DNA of 62,495 bases from Fragilaria radians (GCA_900642245.1 CAAAJI010000024.1:93313-155807), one strand, 5' to 3'; shown: positions 1-10,976, counted from the stretch's first letter. Notes: a model not told the origin generated them from the letters alone. Program-made: numbers and translations.

Positions 1-1
1 G

Positions 2-1196
2 CCGATCCGTCGCTCATCTCCTGCCGCTATTCTCAATCCCTCAAGACCTAACTCCATCGGACGAAATAACGCGAATACATCCAATCCTCGAGATGGACTT
101 TTGCGACGCGTTTCATATGAGGAGCTTATGGATCGACCGAGTTCAAATCCTAGGACGAGAACCCCGATGCGATATGAATCTCCATTGAATGCAAACGCAT
201 TCCGACCGAATAATCTGTTTTCACTGCCAAACCGAACAGAGGGGCAGCGTGTTACGGTTAGGCCATTAGCGGGAGCTGCAATAGGTACATCCCTACCATC
301 AAGAAGAGTAAGAATGTTGATTACTTTTTTCAAATTTCTTGTGATAATTTGATGAAAAGTCTAATATATTTCCATTTTGAATGCTTGAAAAGGATGAAGA
401 AGTGCAGCGCGAAAGGCATAGAAGTAATGTTCTGAAAACAAATTTCCGATCCTCAAAACAGGGTCCTTCTCACCATAAGATTCGAAGATGGAATAACGAC
501 AGTTTTGTTGGTGTGGCCGCTGAGTTGGCTAGAAACTCTAGACCAGGTGTGGCTGAGAATCTCATTTTAGCACAGGCTGATGCACCCATGTATCGATCTA
601 TATTCCCCGAGCCAAGATCATCTGTACTTAACAAATTCTTGCATAATGAATCCCTCACGACACTTCGAGATCAATTCGCCGATGGAGAAATTGGACATCG
701 ATTTGCTGGTAACACGCCACGTTATAATGTAGATTTATCTACGAGCGGAGGTTCGGAAGATCCAGAGCTCATGATTCAGCAGATTCCAGAACGACTCAAA
801 AATGTCGTTATTCGTGCCTGCTCTAGTTCCGAAAATACCAAAGGCATTGTCGATGCCCTGGAGGACTGCCTAAAGAAATGTTTCCTTCACGACTCGGATG
901 GATCCGAATGTTATGCGAATGAAGATCTTGCAAATAGCCTCTTGTTCAAGCCAAATGTTACAAGACGTATTTCCTCAGGTCACACCACAGTAAGGTTTGC
1001 ATTCGATGCTTCTTCGTCAAAAGGTGGCTTTCACCGTCTGCTCCTGCATGCTGTATGTCAATTTCATGGACTTACAACGTCCTGTTTTTCTTCGGTTTTC
1101 CCTAGTGAAAATGGTGAGATTGACGCCCGCTTATTGGTTGTATCAGGAAAATCATTTTCCTGCTCTGATCTGAAGTTAAGTGCATGTATTCGTTGA
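2..1196 (+). CDS. R3H-associated / R3H domain-containing protein (R3HDM4-like), 5' partial
   Basis: Two exons, 2..307 and 393..1196, joined by an 85-bp intron (GTAAGA donor, AAAG acceptor) in phase 0. The frame is open to the left edge of the window, so the true start lies outside. The visible part is about 369 residues. The N-terminal third is Arg/Ser/Pro-rich and probably disordered. The second exon opens a region resembling the R3H-associated N-terminal domain (around IRRWNNDSFVG), and near the C-terminus is HRLLLHAVCQFHGL, very like the R3H segment of the animal R3HDM4 family. R3H folds usually bind single-stranded nucleic acid, so an RNA-linked role is inferred. The gene ends tail to tail with the MGDG synthase, 153 bp away. 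Family assignment is fairly good; cellular role is unknown. Confidence 0.7.
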
Positions 1197-1349
1197 AGTT
1201 CATTGTAAATCTCTAAGAAGACGGAGGGAGTATCGACTACCGACTTCGTTAAAGTATATTCATTATATTTTTTGTTATCTTATAGATCATGATGTAGGAT
1301 AATAAAAAAATGACAAAGAAATATAACATGTGTCGAAAACGATTATAAT

Positions 1350-3212
1350 CTACAAAGTGGTCGTAAGGTATTTTGCTGTTTTTCCTTGCTCCTTCAAAAT
1401 GTCGGCAATGCAAGCTTTTCCATTTTCTTGGTTTATTTCTTTCCACTTTAATGCGGAATCTCCTATAGCTCTAGCAATGTCACGAGCTGCATAGGGAGCA
1501 CCTTTAGCCTTGGCATTCTTTGAAAGTTCATTCATTTTTTCGTCATTGCTCAACCATGCCACCACTTCTTCGGCAATGCCATTAGGGTCACGATCGTTGC
1601 AGTATGCACCGAAGCCTCCATTCAAAACATAGTCAACATTACCTTCCTCCTGTCCAGGAAGGAATGATGTTAACATAATAGGAAGAGACAAGGCAGCTGC
1701 TTCAGAAATAGTCCCTGGTCCAGCTTTGCTGACTAAGACATCAGCAGCGACCATATACTCTGCCATACGATCTACAAATCCAAGACCAATGACTGATACT
1801 TTACCATAGCACTTTTCCGCGTCGAACGAGCTTGAAAGCCTTACCGCGTTAATTCCAGTCTGAGAGATCCGATCATGATCATCTTCAGGAGAAACGTCTT
1901 TCTTTTCTTCCATTGTAGCTGGCAATGCAAAAGGTGTACCAGCCCCAATACTAGAGCTGCTAAGAATCTTTCTCAAGGATGATGTTACTCCATTATCAAT
2001 ACAACCAACAGATGAGGATACTGGATTACATAGGCTTATCAAAGTCCCCACAGAGTTACTGGTCTTCAAGTGCGAGTTGGATCTGAGCACCTGTTCCCAA
2101 TTTCTCTCATGTAATTCAGTTTTCAACTTTTCGTTTCGTCCGCATACCACCAGAATCACTACATCCATTCCGTTCAAAACGCATTCAATGTATAAACTGT
2201 TAACGATCTTTGATAAGGAACCCACACCTTCACCCCCACCCATTACCAAAATGACGTGTCTATCAACATGTGGTATTCTTAACTCTTCTCGGATAGACTT
2301 TTGGTATGCCCTGCCTTCTGGACTTCTGCGATCACCAAGTTTCTCAGCCTGCATAGCAAAGTCATGGCGTATGGGCAAACCGATTTTTACAAGTTTTTCG
2401 TCGGGTACTTGCCCTCGCTTCTTGGCTAAGTCCCAAATTTGATCACTTCCGACGAACATTTTTTCCATCTGATTCGCGAACCACAAGCAATGACCCGATC
2501 CTAAATCAGTAACGACTGTAAAAATAGGAATATGCTTGCCCGTTTTGGCAGCGATTCTCGCACAGGAGAGTTGAGGAACATTAGTCATCATGGGATGAAC
2601 AGAGATAACGACATCTGGGTCAATACTCATAATTCGTTTTCGCGTCTGGCGTTCGCACATTAGCTTCATATTTGCATCAGCGATCATTTCGAAAGCTCTT
2701 GAATTCGTAACTTCGTAGAGAATCTTCCATTGTGTTGGATTTGCAGATAGATGCCTGTAAGATTTAACAAGACCGAAGTAGTTGATGGGGTTTTTATCCT
2801 CCCCATCCACGACATCATGAAGAATGTACGTGGAACCTGGGAATAAAATTTGGAATTGATTAGCAAGTGATTCAGATGAAGCACGATGACCTCCTCCAGT
2901 ATCTGAGGATAAAAAAAGAATTTTAAGCGCTGTACTATTTGGTGGTATAGAGATTGAGGAAGAAATTTCTTGTGGCAGAGCATCTGTCGATGCTTCGACT
3001 TGAATGTCATTTGCCATGAAATTATCTGTAACGTTTGCGGCAGGAACTGAATCCACAAGATCCTCTAGTTCTTTATCATCCTTATCTTCCTCAGTCAGTA
3101 GCGATTCACACGGACTTGTTAGAGTCACATCTAAATCCTTGGTAGCATAATCAGTCATGGCTGAATCTGAAGTCAAATGAAATCCCTTTCTGTGGGATTC
3201 CCTGAATGCCAT
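1350..3212 (-). CDS. MGD: Monogalactosyldiacylglycerol (MGDG) synthase, GT28 family
   Basis: Transfers galactose from UDP-galactose to diacylglycerol, making the main thylakoid galactolipid in plastid envelope membranes. The first ATG gives 620 aa. The N-terminal MGDG synthase domain starts at about residue 97 with LFLSSDTGGGHRASSESLA; the glycosyltransferase-28 C-terminal half contains the glycine-rich VMGGGEGVGSL (about 323-333) and the donor-binding VSKAGPGTISEA (about 494-505) and PGQEEGN (about 519-525). A Ser-rich insert of roughly 90 residues (about 376-468) separates conserved blocks of the C-terminal domain, so the protein is longer than plant enzymes (about 530 aa). Residues 1-95 are acidic and show no signal peptide. 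A plausible acceptor (ccgttgcag) lies just upstream of the ATG, so a first exon with the plastid presequence may be missing from this model. Enzyme identity is near certain; the 5' end is not. Confidence 0.93.
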   Translation of the reverse strand: MAFRESHRKGFHLTSDSAMTDYATKDLDVTLTSPCESLLTEEDKDDKELEDLVDSVPAANVTDNFMANDIQVEASTDALPQEISSSISIPPNSTALKILFLSSDTGGGHRASSESLANQFQILFPGSTYILHDVVDGEDKNPINYFGLVKSYRHLSANPTQWKILYEVTNSRAFEMIADANMKLMCERQTRKRIMSIDPDVVISVHPMMTNVPQLSCARIAAKTGKHIPIFTVVTDLGSGHCLWFANQMEKMFVGSDQIWDLAKKRGQVPDEKLVKIGLPIRHDFAMQAEKLGDRRSPEGRAYQKSIREELRIPHVDRHVILVMGGGEGVGSLSKIVNSLYIECVLNGMDVVILVVCGRNEKLKTELHERNWEQVLRSNSHLKTSNSVGTLISLCNPVSSSVGCIDNGVTSSLRKILSSSSIGAGTPFALPATMEEKKDVSPEDDHDRISQTGINAVRLSSSFDAEKCYGKVSVIGLGFVDRMAEYMVAADVLVSKAGPGTISEAAALSLPIMLTSFLPGQEEGNVDYVLNGGFGAYCNDRDPNGIAEEVVAWLSNDEKMNELSKNAKAKGAPYAARDIARAIGDSALKWKEINQENGKACIADILKEQGKTAKYLTTTL

Positions 3213-5282
3213 AAATATACCGGTGTCTGCAACGGACAAATGGAATGACGTTTTTATTCAAAACTTCTCTCAGAGAGTTCAAATGTTTCCTCGGTAGTAG
3301 TGGTTAAAAACCCGTTAGAGAGATTCCCTATGAATTAATCCCTAAAGTATGTATATATGTATGATGGTTTGTTTTTGAAAATCCAAAATCCAAAACATTT
3401 GAAATTCGGCAATATTGCTATGTCTCTGCCTTGATGTTGATATCGATTCTCTCTTCTAACTGGTAAAGAGCAGAGTATGTACGAGAAATCCACATAATCA
3501 AAAAACTCCAAAAACATTCACCGTGAAGCGTAGAAGCAGTTCAAGATTTAGTTGATGCAACAAATGTATCAGTACTGATTCTTATATATAGTTATTATTG
3601 AAGATTCTGAACACCAGTGACAATACTTTACTCCTTGCACTGACCCATGAGCACAAAGACGAAATTATTACTGAGGAAAGTGGTGGAGAAGAAACCATTG
3701 AAGCATTTGATTAAAAAGATCATACCTTATCATGTAAGGTCTAGCATCCTGTCTGAATTAATTGAGTTCACGAAAGATAAGCCTTTGATTGATCATGGAG
3801 TTAATTGCTACAACTGTAATCCAGCACCCAAAAGATTCATGAGTTACGTCTGATACAATACAAGATTGACAGTTTTTAATTATGACCTAACATCACTAAA
3901 AAATACATGGCGAAATATAAACTTTAAAGTAATAAATTTGCTTCTCAGTGCCTGGCATTTGATTACTTTTCCAAAGAAATAAGATAATATTACCTTCAAC
4001 ACAGGGCAGCAGCCTCTAACAATAGCAACAAGTCTGAATTGTATGAAACTTGTCATGCAAAGTATTATAGCAAAAGCAAAAGTTGAGATTAAGAGAACAA
4101 TCTCCGAGACGTAGTAACGCATGCAACACAATTGATCCCTTTTACACTGGAAACGAGCTTCTATCTTACGCTAGATATTAATGAGGATAAACCAGATATA
4201 CATAGGCTAAAAGATTGGATCAAATTGAGCGTGCTAGAAGCCGTGCTTTGAACCCTCAAAGTTTGAATGGGGTGAAGCATACATCCCATGAAACTTCCTT
4301 TTTTGGACTGATTCTCGCAAAACATAATCATATTGATTAAAATTTACATTCCATGCTACATGCGGTTTCGAAAGCGCTAGCAATACTGCATCGTTACTAT
4401 ATCACTAGCATCCCAATTTTCATTCCTTCCCTTCACTTCACTGAAACATAAACAAGTTTATATATACCATTACCTTTTTCAAGGAATTTAGAGGTATAGC
4501 AGAAATCCAAAACTGTAAGTTATAGGAAAGGAAAGGAAACAGATATTCAAATTAACTCCATATCTGCCGTGGCAATTGATCCTGCTAAATGCGAATCACC
4601 TTCTCCCCAATTTCACACTTTTTTGCATGATTGCCAGCACAAAAAATGCGAAGTCTTGCTGTGAAGAAACAAGTTCCGCGCTTAGAAAGTACATTAACTA
4701 AATTTAGTCTAACCCCTGCTAGTTTCTGAGAAGCTGGTTGTTAAGCTTAACTCCTATACATGTTTTGGATCCAGCTCTCTAGATACGTGGAAATATGCCG
4801 CATCCTTACTAGAAAGAGTCAGTGGTAGGCCTTATTATTTTATCACAACCTGAAGTTTGCATAGAGCACTGGCTGAGACAACTATTGTCCTTGCGTTTAT
4901 ATCATTTAACCAAAATGCACAATGCCCTTGGAGTTTATTCTAAAAAAGTATTACTTGTTTCCTACCACAACAAGTTGTGATGCGGAGAATGTGGACAGTT
5001 GATAAGAAATGTTTTTCTAGCAGGAAACAAAGCACTTGACTTTAATATTTTACAATTATTGAAGAAATCAATGTGTGCCTTTTCCAAGTATCTTAAAACA
5101 TCGGCTTGTGGCCCGTTTCTGGTTTTGCCACAATTTCGTTTTTAGCCAAAGAATTTTGTTGCATCGGTTTGTAGCTCAAAATGTTGCTGCGCTAAACAAA
5201 TTGCCAGAAAAAAACGAACCTTGTTATTCTTTGTTGCATTGCAATAGATACCTTCATTAGTTCTACAGTGACGTGAAAATGT
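3213..5282. other. Gene-poor spacer upstream of the MGDG synthase
   Basis: About 2.1 kb without a convincing gene. A 68-codon ORF (3647..3853, plus) overlaps a second open frame that ends at a TAA around 3713; neither matches a family I know. The part just right of 3212 should contain the promoter and 5' UTR of the minus-strand MGDG synthase, and possibly an unrecognised first exon. Confidence 0.5.
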
Positions 5283-5513
5283 TACACTGCAGATGACTTG
5301 TCAGCCGCAGTGCAGAATGGTGCAAAGCTGAGGAACGTACGACAGAAGTACCCAGACATTCCAAAGGAAAGACTGACTCGGAACTCCAAGAACCCACCCA
5401 CCCAGGACCGCAAACAATGCTTGGGCACCTTGAAAAGAATCTCCTGGCCTGGAATGTAGCAATGCAGAGCCAAGGCCACCCCGTGTTGAGGGGCACAATC
5501 CTTAGGAGAATAT
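5283..5513 (+). mobile_element. Relic of a CENP-B/pogo-type transposase N-terminus
   Basis: One plus-strand frame reads YTADDLSAAVQNGAKLRN, then KYPDIPKERLTRNSKN, then LGTLEKNLLAWNVAMQSQG. This is the order seen in pogo/Tigger-type transposases: a Psq-like helix-turn-helix, an IPK-x-TL-like linker, then a second helical DNA-binding part beginning with a leucine-rich LxxxEKxLLxW. The frame is broken by stops soon after, and no DDE catalytic region can be read. A further plus-strand stretch (5677..5898) stays open for 73 codons but is unrecognised. Likely a decayed DNA transposon fragment; terminal repeats were not found. Confidence 0.45.
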
Positions 5514-6742
5514 AAAATGTACCTTGTCATTCTATAAGGAGGACAAAGATTTTCTCCGCGATTTGCAAGGACTCTTTCAGGAGGTTGGCTTGAAAGTTTT
5601 TGGAAGAGGCATCCTGAATTGTACCATAAAGCAGGTCAAGTGATTAAGTCTCGCTTTTTAAGATTTCAAAACTTGTTTGGTTTCAACAATACATTGCTAC
5701 ATGTTGGAAAATCAATGTGCGTCTTTTCGAAAGAAAGTTGCTCTCACTTCTATGGCCTATGAAAAGTTGATTCTTGGAAAGACACGTATCATTGTCTCTG
5801 GCTTTCGAGCCTGTGGAGTTGAGCTGCCATCCTTTGTAGAGGTGACCAAGCAATGGACACAGTTTCACTATGGTGTTGTTGACGAGAACAAGATGTAAAT
5901 TTTACCCTGTATTCAAATGATGATTTGGACAAGTGTTTTACGCCTTCCTCCTTCTATAGATTGCGAAAGGAAGAGGAGGAAGATATTAGACTATTGGAAT
6001 CAATTGAATGATCTTGAAATTTAGTAACAGTGTCGAACGAGTAATACTTGCAATTACGTAGAAATAGCGTAGAAAATGTGCTATTAATTAATTGTAAAGA
6101 AAAACCTCACTTTTGATGATTCGAGGCTCGTGAACTTAGGCCGAAAAAGGCATATATCTACTAAAGTTGCTATTGCACTAGGTGTACGTAAAATTTGAGT
6201 GGTCTCGATGCGGGGCCATAATTGATGTTTTTCATTACTTGAAAAATTCCAAATTCATTGAAATGAATGTTGTGTGTCCAATCACTACAGTGGAATGTTA
6301 AGAATTTTTTAATTAATTGGAAACATAGCATTTGACATAAAGGATTGTATTTGTTGAAGAAGGTATCCTATTTTTCTTACCATATTTGTTATTTCCTGCA
6401 TGCTCTTGTTTTTTTCAGATTCTGGCTAGAATATCCACTCTTTTCGGATAATTTGCCTGAACCTTTCCAATTTACAAAGAGAAAATGTACAATAGCAATG
6501 GAGCATATGCTTCACCCAAGTTGATATTATAAAATGATGAAATGTCAGATGAGAGAGGAAGTGTATACTTTGAAGGAACATGACACACATTTGGGCGGAG
6601 AGAAATTTTATCTGAATTCGCGAGCTCGTAATAATTGTTTCAGTGATGTCATCCTAGTTGAAATCAAGTACAAAGGGTATCCGTTCCATTCACACTACAG
6701 CAAGTAGGTTTTAGAAGATCATTTAAAAAAAAGAAGAGAAAC
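5514..6742. other. Spacer and upstream region of lycopene cyclase
   Basis: No supportable gene. The stretch 5677..5898 (plus) is an unbroken 73-codon frame that may be further debris of the neighbouring transposase relic. The last few hundred bases should contain the promoter of the lycopene cyclase gene at 6743; no specific element could be assigned. Confidence 0.4.
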
Positions 6743-8779
6743 ATGAAAGATGCTTTGCTGTTCCTCAACTTGTTACTTCCATCTGAGATAGTTGCGTTCT
6801 TGTTGCCTAGTAGAGGAACTTTCATTCCTAATAGAGTATCATCGTCCTCGAATTCTTTTTCTGTTTTGACACCTCTCTCTGTATCGCCCATTGATGAAAC
6901 ATGCGACATTCTTGTACTTGGCTCTGGACCTGCAGGCCTTGCGATTAGTAGCCTATTGGCTCAAAAGGATCTGACCGTATGCTTGGCGGATGCCACTTAT
7001 GATCGACCAATTGTTCCTAATTATGGGGTGTGGCAAGATGAGTGGGATTCAATTATTGCCAGATATGAAAAGGAAGGTATTTCCTTAAGCGGCGGATCCT
7101 ATGGAAAGGCTTTGAACCGAGAGTGGATGCAGACTGATTGTTTCTTTGGAGGTTCTTTTGGTAAAAGTATGACAGAACGCACACAAATTGATAGACCATA
7201 CTGCCAAGTTGATAAGTATGCCTTGAAAAAATCACTAGCCTCAGCAAAAGTTAAAATCTTGAAAGCAAATCATCAATCTAAGGCTACTTCTGTGAATATA
7301 TACTCTCCGAGTGGAACTCTGGTCCATGATTTGGAAGGGACCACAACTGTATTGAAGGACTTGGAAGGTAATCCACTCACAGTTCGATCAAAACTTGTTG
7401 TCGATACCACAGGTCATGAAACGAAGCTTGTACTGCGAGATGCTCGAGCTCCTGCAAATGCTCCACCTGGATTTCAGATTGCATATGGCTGCCTTGTAGA
7501 AATTGACGAAAGCAACAATAGAGATTCTTTAACCTTTGGTCCCTATGATAAAGAAGCTATGACGTTATTTGATTATCGGACGGACCATTTTGAGTTCGAT
7601 CCAAACTGGGAGCAGCGAGCTATTCGAGAACCAACTTTTATGTATGTCATGCCTATCGAGGGAAATCGTGTATTTTTCGAAGAGACTTCCTTGGTGGCAC
7701 GTCCTGGAGTTAGTTTTCAAGAATGTAAGGACCGATGCTTTCGACGACTCGATTATCTTGGAATCAAGGTTTCTAAAGTTGAAGAAGAAGAATACTGTTA
7801 CATTCCCATGGGTGGTTCATTACCCCTTAAGGATCAGCGTGTCATCGCTTTGGGTGGCAGTGCAGCGATGGTTCATCCGGCTACCGGATATCACCTATGC
7901 AGAATGCTCACAGGTGCCGTAGATGTTGCCAACGCCATTGCACAGGAATTGAATCTAGAAAATCCAAACTTAGATAGAGCTGCTGCTTCGTCTTACCATG
8001 CTCTTTGGAGTCCTGAAAATATTCGGCAAAGAAATTTCGCTGTATTTGGTGGTGAATTCCTGATGCAGCAGAATGTGGTTGGTCTTAGAGGCTTTTTTGA
8101 CGGATTCTTTAAACTTCCTCAAGAACTTTGGGCTGGATTCCTAGCGGGTTGGCCGGGTCTACCAAATAATGACAAACACGAGACATGGTATGCACGAATT
8201 TGGTTTGGATTGAATTTTGTAAGACTTCTACCACCTCAAGTTGCCTTTGAGATGTTTACTGCGATTGTGAAGTATTCTATCAGTGAAGGTGCTCCGTTGC
8301 CACAGTCGGTGACGCCTCTTCTGGGAGCACCACCTTCATACGAATACAGAGAGTTTCGTCAGGAAAATATCGGTGATCTTAACGCAAAGTCTGAAGCTAG
8401 ACGAATGATAACAGAATCAATGGTGACTATGGACTTGCCTCAAGCGTTTGGAGAATTACCTCTCAGAGATCTTTCGCTCGTTGAACCTACACTTGAGAGT
8501 AATTCTGATGATAATAACAGTATTTCCATCTCCCCTTACGCGGAAACAGGAATGAATTATCCAATGGAGCCCGAGGGCATGTCTACAATTCAATCGTCTG
8601 AAGTTACAGCAACTTTGCCAAACATTGAAAAAGAAGAACTGACGGAAGGCATTGCGATAAAACAAGAAGATGGAGTATCGTCAACAACACTTGAAATCTC
8701 ATTGCCAAATGAATTGATTTATCTGACATCAGAAGCCCCTATGAACGATTCGTCTGATTCCGTCAGCGAGTTTGAATAG
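6743..8779 (+). CDS. LCYB: Lycopene beta-cyclase, plastid-targeted
   Basis: Flavoprotein that cyclises the ends of lycopene to beta-ionone rings, giving beta-carotene in the plastid. 678 aa, single exon, start ATG at 6743. Residues 1-18 form a hydrophobic signal peptide ending IVA, followed immediately by F19 (FLLPSRG) and a Ser-rich stretch: the A-F cleavage motif of bipartite presequences for red secondary plastids. The FAD-binding Rossmann motif VLGSGPAGLA is at about 58-67. Family signatures follow: PNYGVWQDEW, YCQVDKYALK, VVDTTGHE, MYVMPIEGNRVFFEET, and the C-terminal block with AMVHPATGYHL. After about residue 545 there is a long acidic, Ser/Thr-rich tail of about 130 residues that is not part of the usual enzyme core. 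It converges with the next gene, with only 90 bp between stops. Confidence 0.95.
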   Translation: MKDALLFLNLLLPSEIVAFLLPSRGTFIPNRVSSSSNSFSVLTPLSVSPIDETCDILVLGSGPAGLAISSLLAQKDLTVCLADATYDRPIVPNYGVWQDEWDSIIARYEKEGISLSGGSYGKALNREWMQTDCFFGGSFGKSMTERTQIDRPYCQVDKYALKKSLASAKVKILKANHQSKATSVNIYSPSGTLVHDLEGTTTVLKDLEGNPLTVRSKLVVDTTGHETKLVLRDARAPANAPPGFQIAYGCLVEIDESNNRDSLTFGPYDKEAMTLFDYRTDHFEFDPNWEQRAIREPTFMYVMPIEGNRVFFEETSLVARPGVSFQECKDRCFRRLDYLGIKVSKVEEEEYCYIPMGGSLPLKDQRVIALGGSAAMVHPATGYHLCRMLTGAVDVANAIAQELNLENPNLDRAAASSYHALWSPENIRQRNFAVFGGEFLMQQNVVGLRGFFDGFFKLPQELWAGFLAGWPGLPNNDKHETWYARIWFGLNFVRLLPPQVAFEMFTAIVKYSISEGAPLPQSVTPLLGAPPSYEYREFRQENIGDLNAKSEARRMITESMVTMDLPQAFGELPLRDLSLVEPTLESNSDDNNSISISPYAETGMNYPMEPEGMSTIQSSEVTATLPNIEKEELTEGIAIKQEDGVSSTTLEISLPNELIYLTSEAPMNDSSDSVSEFE

Positions 8780-8869
8780 ACTTTTAGTCTCATTACATCA
8801 AGTTTCATCATCTGTTGTTGCATGATAATATATATAAGATAGCTACAAATATTATTTTAGACATGAATT

Positions 8870-9866
8870 TTATGATTGGTAATCATTCCTATATTGCTGA
8901 TCGTATCCTTGTTCGTAGTTTCCGTCATAGTTCAGGTTGAAGTCATTATCAAATCCTTGACTCGGTTGGACGTATCCATCATCCATTTGCTCGTCATTGA
9001 AGGCTTTCTGCTCGGTAATTTGATCCCTATCATCAACAGAGACGAACGCTTAGTGACGAAATGACAAAGCCACACATTCTGTGCTTCATTCGATAATACA
9101 TTGACTTACCATGTAACTCTCGTAAAAGCTTGTGATTGTAGCAAAAAGAAGACTGAATGCAAAATGTTTGCTATGAACACTTCTCTTGGGACATATCTTG
9201 TAGGCCATACTGTTAAGCGTAGAAAGTTGTACACGATGAGGATGGATTCAACCAGTTTATCCAAATTTAATATTGCCTTCATTCGCTTCTTAGCGGAATT
9301 TCCAGGTGACGTAAGGCACGCAACTAAACCAGCTAAATTGGCAAGAAAAAGAATGCATAATGGTGTTACCACTATAATACGCGACATCCCCTTCAATGTT
9401 GAGTCTGCAATCTCATAAAGGTGAACATCTCTCCAAAGCAAAAGGAAAAATATTATAGCGCGACTACCTTTTGAAACTGAAGTTAATAGCTTCATGCGAC
9501 CCTCTGCATCTCGAGGTGATTCTAGATCATTGACCGAGCTTGGTTTCGAATAGTGGTCCTGTTTGTGATGTGAAAGAATCGTAAAGTATTAGAATTTATT
9601 GATCATCATCATAAATAAAGCAACAATTAAGAATATGCCACACCTACAAGTTGATTTCGTTTCCAAGCATCGACTCGATCTTGAAAGGGCTCATGATCTA
9701 GAGATGACGCCATGTCAAAATTATCAGGGTTGAACTGATCTTGACTATCGCTGTAACCGCCTCGAAGAGATAACGGTGATCCTATTAGAAAAGGGACGGC
9801 ATGAGCAAATTGTAGATCAATAAAGCCTAGCGTTAATCCAAAGAAACTTAGAAACCAAACACTCAT
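8870..9866 (-). CDS. Three-exon gene for a membrane protein with a signal peptide; function unknown
   Basis: Exons on the minus strand: 9648..9866, 9110..9558 and 8870..9026; introns of 89 and 83 bp have GT-AG ends (GTAGGT/CAG and GTAAGT/TAG) and codon phases agree at both joins. Product about 274 aa. Residues 1-23 form a clear signal peptide ending AHA. A short SLRGG stretch follows, a feature I have seen in diatom secreted or plastid-targeted precursors. The middle exon holds two or three hydrophobic segments (about 105-116, 132-156 and 208-220), suggesting a multi-pass membrane protein. The last exon encodes an acidic tail rich in Tyr, Asn, Gln and Asp (NLNYDGNYEQGYDQQY). No known family recognised; location could be plastid, ER or surface. 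Confidence 0.8.
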
Positions 9867-9991
9867 TTAGCAAATAATGGTAAATCTTGAAGTCGTGGTG
9901 TTCTTGGACTAGCAATACTGGCAGTAACGTCCTAGTCATCATGAATTGTTTTTCTGTTCCACGTGTAAGTCAAACGAGACCTGGATTTTTA

Positions 9992-10015
9992 CCACCGAAT
10001 ATAACGTTATATTTC
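9992..10015. repeat. Left terminal inverted repeat of the 10-kb DNA transposon
   Basis: CCACCGAATATAACG matches, in inverted orientation, the sequence ending at the poly-G run on the right side of the element. The TIR core shared by both ends is CCGAATATAA. Confidence 0.45.
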
Positions 10016-10126
10016 AGTTTAATGAAAAAAGCAGAAATTGAAAATAAGACTGATGCCTGAATATAACACCTTTTTTTATATAACACATTTTTTTGTATTT
10101 GAATATAACACTACCTTAGTTATCTC

Positions 10127-10867
10127 TCAGAAAACAATATTCATAGTGGGATATTCAACTGCATATGTAAAAACAGATTGCTTATTGATATCATGAATTT
10201 CAATCCTCCAGTTGTGCAAGGCAGAGGCTGAATGAATCTCCAATTCACTACCACTGCAATCATCATTGAGCAATGAATCAAAATATGCAGAATCAGTAAT
10301 ATCTTGAATATTTGTATCTTGTTTCATGCATGCAACAAGTTGATCTAGATACTGCTTCCAACTATGGCTGCTGCCATTCAGCTTTTGATTCAAACACTCA
10401 AACAGAGTTGAAGATCCATTTTCAGGGAGAATCCATTCAGGAGCTTCTAGAGTACCAACTTCTAACTCAAAATCACAGGGTGGAGCTCTTTAAACAAATG
10501 TAGTGCTTTTTGTTGAATATACTTATCTTTGACACAAAGACCCTTTGCTTTTTTTCTAAAACCCAACTATACAATTGTTCTTCCAATTCTGTATACTTTG
10601 CAGGACGCCCACCACCATTCAAATGCCTCGCCTTTCAAGTTTCAACCTCAGCATTTAACAATGCTGCTTCAAGTTCTTCTCTCTTAATGCCTCAATGCTT
10701 ATTCCATTTGCTTTTGCAATGGCTGGAAGACCTTTTCCAATAGCTCTTTTTTCAAATGATCTGATTATATTCAATTCTGTTTTCAAAGAGTAATTCCTTC
10801 TCACTGATGCTGTCTCCGTCACAACAATACAAAAATAAAATGTCAGTAAGTGCGCAATCGTGACCAA
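10127..10867 (-). pseudogene. Broken CENP-B/pogo-like transposase DNA-binding region
   Basis: Read on the minus strand, 10655..10867 gives NYSLKTELNIIRSFEKR and GLPAIAKANGISIEALREK, a Psq/Brinker-like helix-turn-helix. After a stop and small shifts it continues with HLNGGGRPAKYTELEEQL then YSWVLEKKQ, the hallmark start of the second helix-turn-helix (HTH_Tnp_Tc5) in CENP-B and pogo transposases. Further left, an 88-codon frame (10127..10393) is unrecognised. Several in-frame stops make this a pseudogene. It sits inside the terminal repeats at 9992 and 10974, consistent with the former transposase of that element. Confidence 0.6.
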
Positions 10868-10960
10868 TCAAGAAGTTGCTATTCATACCCCCAAATATAA
10901 CACAATTGTGCTGTTTTCATATAGAACACAAGGGTTTTGTTCAGTTCAACCATAACGCAT

Positions 10961-10976
10961 TTCTATTATATTCGGG
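10961..10976. repeat. Right terminal inverted repeat of the 10-kb DNA transposon
   Basis: TTCTATTATATTCGGG is the inverted counterpart of the left end. The end runs directly into a 13-G tract, so the exact boundary is uncertain. Confidence 0.4.

Noticed and set aside
3335..3517. 60-codon minus ORF upstream of the MGDG synthase as its first exon
   Set aside because: It begins with ATG but shows no signal peptide, and no good donor in the right phase was found, so I left the MGDG start at 3212.
3647..3853. 68-codon plus ORF as a small gene
   Set aside because: Competes with another open frame on the same strand, no family resemblance and no splice partner.
3880..4131. 83-codon minus ORF with hydrophobic stretches
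   Set aside because: AT-rich by-chance hydrophobic frame; no support from neighbours.
4230..4270. B-box-like GGGTTCAAAGC on the minus strand as a tRNA gene
   Set aside because: No matching A box, acceptor stem or cloverleaf could be drawn.
5263..5530. Three overlapping minus-strand ORFs rich in Cys, Trp and Phe
   Set aside because: They are antisense shadows of the plus-strand transposase-like frame.
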